From Mariaggregatimicrobium sp964498785 (lineage in GTDB: Bacteria > Zhuqueibacterota > Zhuqueibacteria > Thermofontimicrobiales > Thiofontviventaceae), in NCBI GenBank assembly GCA_964498785.1, contig CAZCJL010000157.1, forward strand, positions 1-14,049: DNA of 14,049 nt, read 5' to 3'. Shown piece by piece: positions 7,580 through 14,046 of the stretch. The notes under the pieces were generated by a model. The model ran no database searches, was not told the DNA's origin, and saw only the letters and a program-made list of their open reading frames with translations. The position numbers and the translations under genes are program-made. Positions within the stretch are counted from its first letter, which is position 1. Each line of letters opens with the position of its first letter.

Positions 7580-7898
7580 CGATGATATCATTCAAGCAAT
7601 TCGAAGTAATAAAATTCGTATTACAGATCACGCAGATGAAGAATCTCATTCCGATGGTCTTGCTTTTGATGAGGTATTTACAAGTGTTTTTAATGGGGAA
7701 ATTATAGAAGATTATCCAAATGATAAACCATATCCAAGCAGTTTAATATTTGGGAAAAATTTTAGAAATGAACCAATACATAGTGTTTGGGCGTATAATA
7801 AAGAAAATCAATGGGCTGTATTAATTACTGTTTACAGACCCGATCCAGCAAGATGGATCGATTGGAAAATTAGGAGAAAGAAAGATGATTCCATTTAA
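7572..7898 (+). CDS. DUF4258 protein, putative toxin
   Basis: A 108-residue DUF4258-family protein. The N-terminal helix is followed by RITDHADEES, matching the family's conserved His early in the domain. Then come EIIEDYPNDKPYPSSLIFG (the G-ii--Y--d-p-pS-li-G pattern), PIHSVWAYN and the end ITVYRPDPARWIDWKIRRKK, which is characteristic. DUF4258 genes are often directly followed by a YgiT-type zinc-finger gene, as here, so the pair is a putative MqsRA-like TA module with the toxin first. Biochemical activity is not established from the sequence. Translation probably couples to the truncated Phd reading frame through ATGA. Confidence 0.85.
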   Translation: MKIDDIIQAIRSNKIRITDHADEESHSDGLAFDEVFTSVFNGEIIEDYPNDKPYPSSLIFGKNFRNEPIHSVWAYNKENQWAVLITVYRPDPARWIDWKIRRKKDDSI

Positions 7899-8130
7899 AG
7901 AATGTCCGATTTGTGGTGGAGAAGTGATTGAAAAAGAAGTAGAAAAATTACTTCGTGGTGGCAAAAATACTGCTGTTGTAAGAGCACAGGCTGAAGTTTG
8001 TTTGCGATGTGGCGAAAGACTCTATTCAAAAGAAATTGTAAGTTATTTTGAGCGGATTCGTCTAAAATTAGAACGTCAGGAAGTATCGGATTTTGAACCG
8101 CTAGGTCAGTCGTACAAAGTTGCTGTTTAA
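7885..8130 (+). CDS. YgiT-type zinc-finger protein, putative antitoxin
   Basis: An 81-residue protein with the MqsA/YgiT N-terminal zinc finger: CPICGG (Cys7, Cys10) and CLRCG (Cys39, Cys42), together a four-Cys zinc site. The linker KNTAVVRAQAEVC is the usual beta-ribbon. After the finger a helix follows, KEIVSYFERIRLKLERQE. No helix-turn-helix domain like that of E. coli MqsA is present, so this is the short form paired with DUF4258. It overlaps the preceding gene by 14 bases and has AGGAGA at 7872-7877, seven bases from ATG 7885. Its proposed role is to neutralise the DUF4258 protein, which is inferred from pairing. Confidence 0.88.
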   Translation: MIPFKECPICGGEVIEKEVEKLLRGGKNTAVVRAQAEVCLRCGERLYSKEIVSYFERIRLKLERQEVSDFEPLGQSYKVAV

Positions 8131-8203
8131 GCACCAGGAAATTCATATCGTATTTTGAATGCAATCGAAAGAAATCTGAATAGAGTGTAAAGAGAAATAT
8201 ATT

Positions 8204-8473
8204 ATGAAAAAGATTCCTGATTTTAAAAATGAAAATGAAGAACGGGAATTCTGGGCAAAGGTTGATTCCTCGGAATATATCGATTGGAACAAATCAGAAA
8301 AAATGGTATTCCCGAAACTAAAACCTTCAACAAAGACAATATCGCTTCGTCTGCCGGAATTCATTTTAGATGAAATAAAAATGATTGCAAATAAAAGGGA
8401 TGTTCCTTATCAGTCCCTGATAAAGATATTTTTAAAAGAAAGAATTGATCAGGAATTAAAACAGTCGATTTAA
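8204..8473 (+). CDS. CopG/BrnA-like antitoxin (ribbon-helix-helix)
   Basis: An 89-residue antitoxin with the two-part layout of the CopG antitoxin family. The N-terminus has IPDFKNENEEREFWAKVDSS, then EYIDW, the toxin-contacting part. The C-terminal ribbon-helix-helix region has KPSTKTISLRLPEFILDEIK followed by ANKRDVPYQSLIKIFLKERI. Such proteins repress their own promoter and pair with BrnT-, PIN- or HicA-like toxins. No intact partner is adjacent. The TAA stop overlaps an ATG that opens a 12-codon VapC-like stub (8473-8508), which suggests the partner was a PIN toxin since deleted. The start ATG 8204 has a modest AAGAGA upstream. BrnA is an alternative name, but no BrnT is present. Confidence 0.85.
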   Translation: MKKIPDFKNENEEREFWAKVDSSEYIDWNKSEKMVFPKLKPSTKTISLRLPEFILDEIKMIANKRDVPYQSLIKIFLKERIDQELKQSI

Positions 8474-8508
8474 TGAAATTCATGTTTGATACAAATCCAG
8501 CAAAATGA
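8473..8508 (+). pseudogene. N-terminal stub of a VapC/PIN toxin
   Basis: The ATG overlapping the stop of the CopG-like gene opens MKFMFDTN, the standard first strand of a VapC-type PIN nuclease with its first catalytic Asp (residue 6 of the stub). The frame then turns to PAK and TGA after only 11 residues. The coupled start and the exact motif make a deleted toxin gene more likely than chance, but the evidence is only eight residues long. Confidence 0.5.
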
Positions 8509-8518
8509 AAATAAAACA

Positions 8519-8641
8519 ATGAAATACAAATTATTTAAAGAAGTCGTATTGCTCAGAGATGTTCCTGAAAAAAGGTTGAAAAAAGGAGACGTCGCAACTA
8601 TTGTAGAGCATCATCCGGTAAACGATTCTGTTTTTGATTAA
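8519..8641 (+). pseudogene. Truncated DUF4926-like protein
   Basis: A 40-codon frame reads MKYKLFKEVVLLRDVPEKRL, then KKGDVATIVEHHP and ends NDSVFD. The pattern of an initial strand, VVLL-D-PE--LKKGDV-T(I/V)VE, is that of DUF4926, small proteins frequent among TA genes in cyanobacteria and candidate phyla. Full members I know of continue another 20-30 residues with an acidic EVEF strand, which is absent here. No ribosome binding site precedes ATG 8519. It is either a 3'-truncated remnant or a very short variant. Confidence 0.6.
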
Positions 8642-8683
8642 GTATTGTATCTTCTTTGTATAAACATTATTCGGAGAATTATA

Positions 8684-8926
8684 ATGCAAATACAAATCCA
8701 AAAATGGGGAAATAGCCTTGCTATTCGTATCCCTAAATCTTTTGCAAAACAGATAAAGATCGGGCAAGGTTCATTTGTTGACTTATCACTGGTTGAAGGA
8801 AAGCTCGTAGCCAAGCCAGTAAATGAAAACGAATATTCTCTAGATCAATTAATGGCTGGAGTAACAGAAGAAAATCTTCATACGGAAATTGATACAGGAG
8901 GCGTCAAGGGAAAGGAAATCTGGTAG
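8684..8926 (+). CDS. mazE: Antitoxin MazE (AbrB/SpoVT-type)
   Basis: An 80-residue antitoxin with the swapped-hairpin AbrB fold. The N-terminus MQIQIQKWGNSLAIRIPKSF is the MazE DNA-binding signature, and the C-terminal acidic tail (SLDQLMAGVTEENLHTEID) is the toxin-neutralising region. I choose ATG 8684, six bases after GGAGA (8673-8677). An in-frame ATG at 8645 would add 13 non-conserved residues, MYLLCINIIRRII, and lacks a ribosome site. The stop TAG shares its last base with the mazF start codon. The codons for GNSLAI contain a palindromic 16-mer that recurs just after mazF. Confidence 0.92.
   Translation: MQIQIQKWGNSLAIRIPKSFAKQIKIGQGSFVDLSLVEGKLVAKPVNENEYSLDQLMAGVTEENLHTEIDTGGVKGKEIW
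8710..8725 (+). repeat. Palindromic 16-mer, copy within mazE
   Basis: AAATAGCCTTGCTATT, which can fold as AATAGC-ctt-GCTATT, lies in the codons for the conserved NSLAI of MazE. The same 16 bases recur at 9265-9280. Confidence 0.75.
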
Positions 8927-9270
8927 TGGCAGATAAATATGTCCCTGATCGCGGCGATGTGATTTGGATAAATTTAAATCCGCAAGCTGGTCACGAACAG
9001 GCGGGAAGGCGTCCTGTTATTGTCCTCTCTCCTGCCAAATATAATCGTAAGGTTGGTATGGCAATTTTATGTCCGATTATGACTCAGATTAAAGGCTACC
9101 CGTTTGAAGTTAACATTCCCCCGGATCTAAAAATAGCAGGTGTTATCTTATCGGATCAGGTTAAATGTCTCGATTGGAAAGTCAGAAACGCAGAATTCAT
9201 TTGTAAACTTCATTCTAAGGTAATAGAAAAAGTCTTGAAAAAGCTTAACACCTTGCTGAGTTATAAATAG
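8926..9270 (+). CDS. mazF: Toxin MazF, mRNA interferase (PemK-like)
   Basis: A 114-residue MazF/PemK endoribonuclease of normal length that cleaves single-stranded RNA at short specific sequences. Landmarks are GDVIWINLNPQAGHEQAGRR, with the catalytic Arg of the (G)RRP turn, then PVIVLSPAKYN and ILCPIMTQIKGYPFEV. The later strands read GVILSDQVKCLDWKVRNA. It starts at GTG 8926, overlapping the mazE stop by one base; AAGGAAA lies just upstream. A hairpin at 9265-9281 covers its stop codon. The weak GTG start fits the usual lower expression of toxin than antitoxin. Confidence 0.92.
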   Translation: MADKYVPDRGDVIWINLNPQAGHEQAGRRPVIVLSPAKYNRKVGMAILCPIMTQIKGYPFEVNIPPDLKIAGVILSDQVKCLDWKVRNAEFICKLHSKVIEKVLKKLNTLLSYK

Positions 9271-9281
9271 CCTTGCTATTT
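9265..9281 (+). repeat. Palindromic repeat over the mazF stop codon
   Basis: AAATAGC-ctt-GCTATTT is a perfect 7-bp stem with a three-base loop spanning the TAG stop of mazF. Its first 16 bases are identical to the copy inside mazE. The T run that follows (in GACGAAATTTTT) is separated from the stem, so it is at best a weak terminator. The frame through it reads NSLAICDEIFGEH and a stop, like a tiny fragment of a MazE-type gene. Confidence 0.6.
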
Positions 9282-9319
9282 GCGACGAAATTTTTGGAGA
9301 ACACTGAATAAAATATTTG

Positions 9320-9733
9320 ATGAATGAATTAAAAATGGAAGATAATAGAAAATATATATCGGACATTATACGGAATATCAGGGAAATCGATCCGTATAAG
9401 ATTATTCTCTTTGGTTCACATGCAAGTGGAAATTTCGCTGAAGACAGCGATCTTGATATTCTGGTGATATTGGATTCGCCGGACGTTGCAAAAAATTATG
9501 AAGAAAAAATGCGGAACAGGTTGAGTGTGCGCAGAAAAATTTATGAGCTAAGCGAAAAAATTTCAATTGACCTGCTGGTATTTACAAAGGGCGAATACGA
9601 TATCATTTCGGAAAACGGGGGATCTTTTTATAACGAAATTAAAAACACCGGGAAAGTGTTGTATGAAAAATTAATAATGAAAACTCATAAAATCGAGCAG
9701 AAAAGTATTTTGTTTAAAAAGCGCAGAATTTAA
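9320..9733 (+). CDS. MNT-type nucleotidyltransferase, orphan antitoxin
   Basis: A 137-residue minimal nucleotidyltransferase of the MNT/MntA class. The catalytic pattern is complete: FGSHASG (31-37), SDLDILV (43-49) supplying Asp44 and Asp46, and a third Asp84 in ISIDLLVF. In MNT/HEPN systems this protein adds AMP to, and so silences, a HEPN RNase toxin. No HEPN gene follows; after about 150 bases a terminator and an unrelated gene appear. The tail MKTHKIEQKSILFKKRRI, beyond the usual family end (GKVLYEK), may be fused leftover of the start of a lost HEPN gene; that is a guess. Start choice is uncertain: ATG 9320, ATG 9335 or TTG 9317, with GGAGA far upstream at 9296-9300. Confidence 0.85.
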   Translation: MNELKMEDNRKYISDIIRNIREIDPYKIILFGSHASGNFAEDSDLDILVILDSPDVAKNYEEKMRNRLSVRRKIYELSEKISIDLLVFTKGEYDIISENGGSFYNEIKNTGKVLYEKLIMKTHKIEQKSILFKKRRI

Positions 9734-9784
9734 CCTGTCAGGCACTAATCAATAATCGCAAATTTGCAAGCAGGATAAATCATT

Positions 9785-9832
9785 CGGCATGAACGGCACC
9801 ATTTTAGCTGGCTATTCATGCCGTTTTTTTTT
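9785..9832 (+). terminator. Intrinsic terminator
   Basis: CGGCATGAA (9785-9793) and TTCATGCCG (9815-9823) form a perfect 9-bp stem with a 21-base loop, followed directly by nine T residues. It ends transcription leaving the TA array and separates it from the secreted glycosidase gene. Confidence 0.88.
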
Positions 9833-9884
9833 GATAACGAACCCATCCGCTTCAATCAAGAAGTAAAAAAGAGAGGAGAGCCAA

Positions 9885-12800
9885 ATGCATAAATTTACAA
9901 TCGTTTCAATCCTGATGCTTCTCTGTTTCTGTGGGATAAATGCTCAAACATTATCCGTGGAGCAGATTCGGCAGAATCTCATCAATTATCCGCCAAATGT
10001 CGGGGATCCGGAAGTTCGCAAAGAATCGATTCTCGATCTGGATCAGTATCTGCTGGTGGAGAACGTGGCGTCGAATGCGGATATCAAGGATTTTTATGAA
10101 TCCATGATGGATAAAGTCGCAGATGAGTTCGTGCAAAGCTATTCCGCACGCGCAGATATCTGGATTTTGTACAACCACGGCTTTCTCGTGAAGACGCCGG
10201 ATATCGTGATTGCGTTCGATATTGTGCACGCTCCCCATGCATGGACCAGCTACAGACTCCCCGCCGGGCTGATCGACGCGATCGATATTTTGTTCGTCAG
10301 TCACATCCACGGTGATCATCTGGATTCGCGGATTACAAACGATGTGCTCGATAATGGGAAGCATGTGGTAGTGCCGCAGGAAATTTCTTCGTACGGAAAT
10401 GTGGCAATGAGTCCCGGCGAAACCACAATGATTGAAGGTGTTTCAGTTAAAGCGCACGATGGTTTGCACAGCGTTCCGGTGCGCATTTATGAAGTGACGC
10501 TGCCAAACGGACTGAAATTTGTGCACACCGGGGATAATCAAACCTCGGAAACGCTGCCACAAATTGATGACATCGATGTGCTGTTCCTGAATGGCTGGGT
10601 CAATGATTCGGGTGACGCGACAGCAGTTAACGGGATGAAGAATTCGATGGCGAAACTGAATCCCGATATTATGATTCCCGGGCATTTTCAGGAGATTATG
10701 CATAGCCCCGATATGCGCGCTCATTACGAGTGGGGCTTTCTGGTAAATGATCCGCGGGTGCAGGTCATGGCATGGGGCGAGCGCTATATCATTCCCGAAG
10801 ATGCGGATGTTCCGGCGACGTTCCAGAACCGGGCGCTCAAAATAATGACCAGTGGTGAATACGGCGAAGTGCCGCATAACGCATCGTTGGCGCCGTCGCA
10901 AATTACCGTGGAATGTTGGATCAATGCAAACAGCGAAACCGGAGAGCAGCAGATTATTGACAAACGCGGCCCGGACGGTGGTTACAATCTGCGGATTACA
11001 GGAAATCAATTTCCGATCGCGGTGCAGGTTGTGGTCAAGGATGATGAAGAAGCGATTTTGCATGTTCCCGGGATAATTCAAAAACACACCTGGACGCATC
11101 TCGCGGCAACGTACGACGGACAGCACATCCGGCTTTATGTGAACGGAGATTTCCTCGCCAGCACGGCAGTTTCAAAAAATATCACCAATACTACCGTACC
11201 ACTGCGCATCGGTGAGCACAATGGTTATCCGAGCGGCAGTTTCATGTTTCACGGGCTGGTGGATGATCTGCGCCTGTGGAACGTGGCTCGTACAGAAACC
11301 GACATCAAGGCAAATATGCATTCTTTCCTGAACAGCGACATTCCCGATTTAATCGCTTATTACAAATTTGATGCGCTCGGTACGGTTGAAATTATCGATT
11401 CCAGCTCCCGCAATAATAATGGTCAACAGAAGTCCACTGCGGTGAATGTGCCTTCAACGGCGCCCATCGGCGATGAAGCCGTAAACCGGGCGATTCATTT
11501 CGGAGAGCCGGGCGCTTATGCGGATATTGCCCACGAAGCGCAACTTTCGCCGGAGCAGATCACCATCGAATGCTGGATCAAAAAGGATGAACAGAGCAAC
11601 GGCGAAAATACGATTCTGGATAAACGGGATGGGGACAGTGGCTATAATTTGCGGCTCGCGGGGGATTCATTTCCGATGACGGCGTTCATCGTATTCAAAA
11701 GCAACGGGCAGGAGACGATCATCGGAGGTCCCCGAATTATGCCGCACACATGGACGCATCTTGCGGCGACCTACGATGGTCAGTCCATCAAATTTTATCA
11801 GGATGGAAAATTGACCGTGCAACACAATGCGGCGGGGCTGGATATTTCGCGATCAGATGCCACGTTGCGCATCGGTGAATTTCTGGGCTATCCTGGAAGT
11901 TCATTGCCGTTTGGCGGCGACATCGATGAATTGCGCATCTGGAATTACGCGCGCACGGAAACCGAAATCAACCAGGACATGCACCGCAATCTCAGCGCGC
12001 TGGAAGCGGGATTGTGCGGCTACTGGCGCTTTAACGAAGCCCGGGGAACTACGGCATTCGATAAAAGCCTGCACGAGAATAACGCCACGCTGTATCCACC
12101 CGCGTGTTTTGTTACCTCGGATGCGCCCATTGGATTTGAGCCGCCGCCAGTTCCGGTGGGATTTCGGGCGCACGGTACCGATAGAAGCGTTGCTCTGCAT
12201 TGGAAACCGGTGGAGCACGATAACATTGCGCATTACCTGATTTATCGCAGCAGCACAAGAACGTATGATCAGGCATCCTACCGTTACACAGGTACTGTCC
12301 CTTATCCTGATTCGACTTTTTCGATTACATCACTATTCAATAATCGGAACTACTATTACCGCATCACATCTGTTGATAACGAGGGACACGAAAGCCAGTT
12401 CAGTCCGGTGGTGTGCGGCAGTCCCTTCAATATCCCGGATGATTATTTCACCGGCGTGTATTATTATCCCTGGTACAGCAATAGTTGGGGACATCACTGG
12501 CACGGCAGTTATGTGCGGGATTATCTCTCGCCGCCGCAGTCGCCGCTGCTGGGGGAATACGATTGCCGCGATCGGACAGTAATCCGCTGCCATCTGGATT
12601 GGTGCCGGCAGTACGGAATCGACTTGTGGGTCTGTAGCTGGTGGGGTGTTGGCAGTAATGAGGATATTACAATCAAAGATCATATCGTGCCGGAAATGCA
12701 CAGCAAAGACGTTAAATTTGCCATTTTCTATGAATCGTTCATTCTGGGAAACGTCCCGTGGGTGGTCGATCCGGCGATGGAAGCGCGCATGATCGATGAT

Positions 12801-13784
12801 TACACGTATATTGCGAACACGTATTTCAATCATCCCAATTATTTTCGGATTGATAATCGACCAGTGGTGTATGTTTACGTCGGTGGCGGTTATCAGGGAA
12901 ATCATGAAACTGCGTACCAAAATCTGCGGCAAGCGATGCAGAATCTGGGGCATGACATTTATCTGGTCGGCGATGAAATGGGATGGTCGGCGCCCGGTGA
13001 TCACGTGAAGATCTGGGATGCGGTGACAGCATATAATTTTTTAGGCGCGCAGGATTACGGGATCGATTCCGATTTTTTCGGAGCGCTCAGCATGTCCTTT
13101 GATCAATGGGAACAATATGCCGGCAACAATGGCTTGGAATTTATCCCGCTGGCAGTGCCGGGATTTAACAATCGCAAATCCGGGCAAACGTCGGCGTCCA
13201 ATTCCATTGTCATTCCGCGGCAGAGCACGGAAGGCGCGAACAATCAATCCTATTTTGAAGAATACATCCGCCTCGCACGTACGTTTGTGGACCGCGATCT
13301 GAAATTGCTGATGATCACAAGTTGGAACGAATGGCATGAAGACACTCAGATCGAGCCGCTGAGAAACGCTGCGCCAACAAACAGCGACAACAGCCCGACC
13401 GGCAATTTATTTACGAACGGTTATGATTACGAAGGCTACAGCGCAAAGAATCTCGAGCTTGTCCGGGACCTGCTGGGCAGCTCTGCAAGCAGTGTGACGA
13501 AAGATGGCGAATCGCAGCCGGCTGAATACCGGTTGCTGCAAAATTACCCCAATCCGTTCAATGCGGAAACAGTCATCGCATTTGAAGTCCCGGAAAAATG
13601 CCACGTCTCTTTGAAAGTATTTGATCTGTTGGGACGGGAGAAAGCAAGACTGATAGATCAGCAGATGGAATCCGGCGTTCACCGCGTTCGATTCAATAGC
13701 AGCCATTTTGCGACGGGTTTGTACATTTACAAAATTGAAATGGGGGATTATGTGGGGGTGAGGAAGATGGTTGTGTTGAGATAG
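9885..13784 (+). CDS. Secreted multidomain protein: metallo-beta-lactamase fold, two LamG, FnIII, GH99-like glycosidase, T9SS tail
   Basis: A 1299-residue exported protein. ATG 9885 follows GAGGAG, and a signal peptide (1-20, ending GINA) is clear. Residues about 90-300 form a metallo-beta-lactamase-fold domain with HIHGDH (140-145), HTGD (214-217) and PGH267. Two LamG/concanavalin-like domains follow at about 310-505 and 535-735, both with ITxECWI, TWTHLAATYDGQ and LR(L/I)WNxART. FnIII is at about 753-843. A GH99-like domain spans about 854-1165: YYYPWY, LGEYDCRD, an IDLWVCSWWG strand, and ITSWNEWHEDTQIEP. In that last motif Glu1149 and Glu1152 match the spacing of the catalytic pair known from bacterial GH99 endo-mannanases. 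The T9SS tail is 1217-1299 (LQNYPNPFN). It probably acts on extracellular glycans; the substrate and the hydrolase activity of the lactamase-like part are unknown. Confidence 0.92.
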   Translation: MHKFTIVSILMLLCFCGINAQTLSVEQIRQNLINYPPNVGDPEVRKESILDLDQYLLVENVASNADIKDFYESMMDKVADEFVQSYSARADIWILYNHGFLVKTPDIVIAFDIVHAPHAWTSYRLPAGLIDAIDILFVSHIHGDHLDSRITNDVLDNGKHVVVPQEISSYGNVAMSPGETTMIEGVSVKAHDGLHSVPVRIYEVTLPNGLKFVHTGDNQTSETLPQIDDIDVLFLNGWVNDSGDATAVNGMKNSMAKLNPDIMIPGHFQEIMHSPDMRAHYEWGFLVNDPRVQVMAWGERYIIPEDADVPATFQNRALKIMTSGEYGEVPHNASLAPSQITVECWINANSETGEQQIIDKRGPDGGYNLRITGNQFPIAVQVVVKDDEEAILHVPGIIQKHTWTHLAATYDGQHIRLYVNGDFLASTAVSKNITNTTVPLRIGEHNGYPSGSFMFHGLVDDLRLWNVARTETDIKANMHSFLNSDIPDLIAYYKFDALGTVEIIDSSSRNNNGQQKSTAVNVPSTAPIGDEAVNRAIHFGEPGAYADIAHEAQLSPEQITIECWIKKDEQSNGENTILDKRDGDSGYNLRLAGDSFPMTAFIVFKSNGQETIIGGPRIMPHTWTHLAATYDGQSIKFYQDGKLTVQHNAAGLDISRSDATLRIGEFLGYPGSSLPFGGDIDELRIWNYARTETEINQDMHRNLSALEAGLCGYWRFNEARGTTAFDKSLHENNATLYPPACFVTSDAPIGFEPPPVPVGFRAHGTDRSVALHWKPVEHDNIAHYLIYRSSTRTYDQASYRYTGTVPYPDSTFSITSLFNNRNYYYRITSVDNEGHESQFSPVVCGSPFNIPDDYFTGVYYYPWYSNSWGHHWHGSYVRDYLSPPQSPLLGEYDCRDRTVIRCHLDWCRQYGIDLWVCSWWGVGSNEDITIKDHIVPEMHSKDVKFAIFYESFILGNVPWVVDPAMEARMIDDYTYIANTYFNHPNYFRIDNRPVVYVYVGGGYQGNHETAYQNLRQAMQNLGHDIYLVGDEMGWSAPGDHVKIWDAVTAYNFLGAQDYGIDSDFFGALSMSFDQWEQYAGNNGLEFIPLAVPGFNNRKSGQTSASNSIVIPRQSTEGANNQSYFEEYIRLARTFVDRDLKLLMITSWNEWHEDTQIEPLRNAAPTNSDNSPTGNLFTNGYDYEGYSAKNLELVRDLLGSSASSVTKDGESQPAEYRLLQNYPNPFNAETVIAFEVPEKCHVSLKVFDLLGREKARLIDQQMESGVHRVRFNSSHFATGLYIYKIEMGDYVGVRKMVVLR
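13533..13781 (+). repeat. Direct repeat copy B: T9SS sorting-tail coding segment
   Basis: Partner of 3908-4156: 83 codons without gaps, sharing QNYPNPFNAETVI, EKCHVSLK and VRKMVVL. Same orientation. Confidence 0.8.
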
Positions 13785-13994
13785 TGTCTAATCCGGAGGT
13801 AACATAATCAATTTAACAATAAAAATCGTCCGGCTCCATTGAAACGATCGAAATAAATTGATATGAGATATGTGAGCAGGAATACGAGATTCAGAAGACA
13901 GTATCCGACGGTTGTCGGCTTTCTGGTTCTGAAATGCAGGAAGCAAGCGGCAGGCTGAAAATGCTGCAAATTAAACTTGACATAATCAGAAAAA

Positions 13995-14046
13995 GTATCC
14001 GTTCAATAATTGATGGTGTGCATCAAAGCTTTCGGATTCTCTTTAA
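13995..14046 (-). repeat. Right arm of the terminal inverted repeat
   Basis: Reverse complement of 1-52 with two mismatches; three further bases (ATT) reach the end of the window. Read on the - strand it gives FKENPKALMHTINY and then a TGA stop nine bases before the repeat ends, like the 3' end of a gene entering from outside. Between the glycosidase stop and this arm (13785-13994) I see no gene, only a GGAGGT at 13795-13800 without a start codon behind it and a small CCGAC/GTCGG hairpin at 13905-13918. Confidence 0.85.

Noticed and set aside
7572..7898. BrnT as partner for the CopG/BrnA-like antitoxin
   Set aside because: The sequence has the DUF4258 ending (ITVYRPDPARW) rather than BrnT's WD-K...NxxKHG pattern, and it is already paired with the zinc-finger gene.
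8645..8683. Earlier ATG for MazE
   Set aside because: The added residues are not conserved, the usual MazE start MQIQIQKWGNS begins at 8684, and GGAGA is correctly spaced only for that one.
5957..9733. Chromosomal integron cassette array (one-strand TA genes)
   Set aside because: I found no attC-like sites with paired core sequences between the genes and no integrase; the joints are irregular.
13905..13918. CCGAC-ggtt-GTCGG as terminator of the glycosidase gene
   Set aside because: A five-base stem with only a broken T run after it, more than 100 bases downstream; too weak to call.
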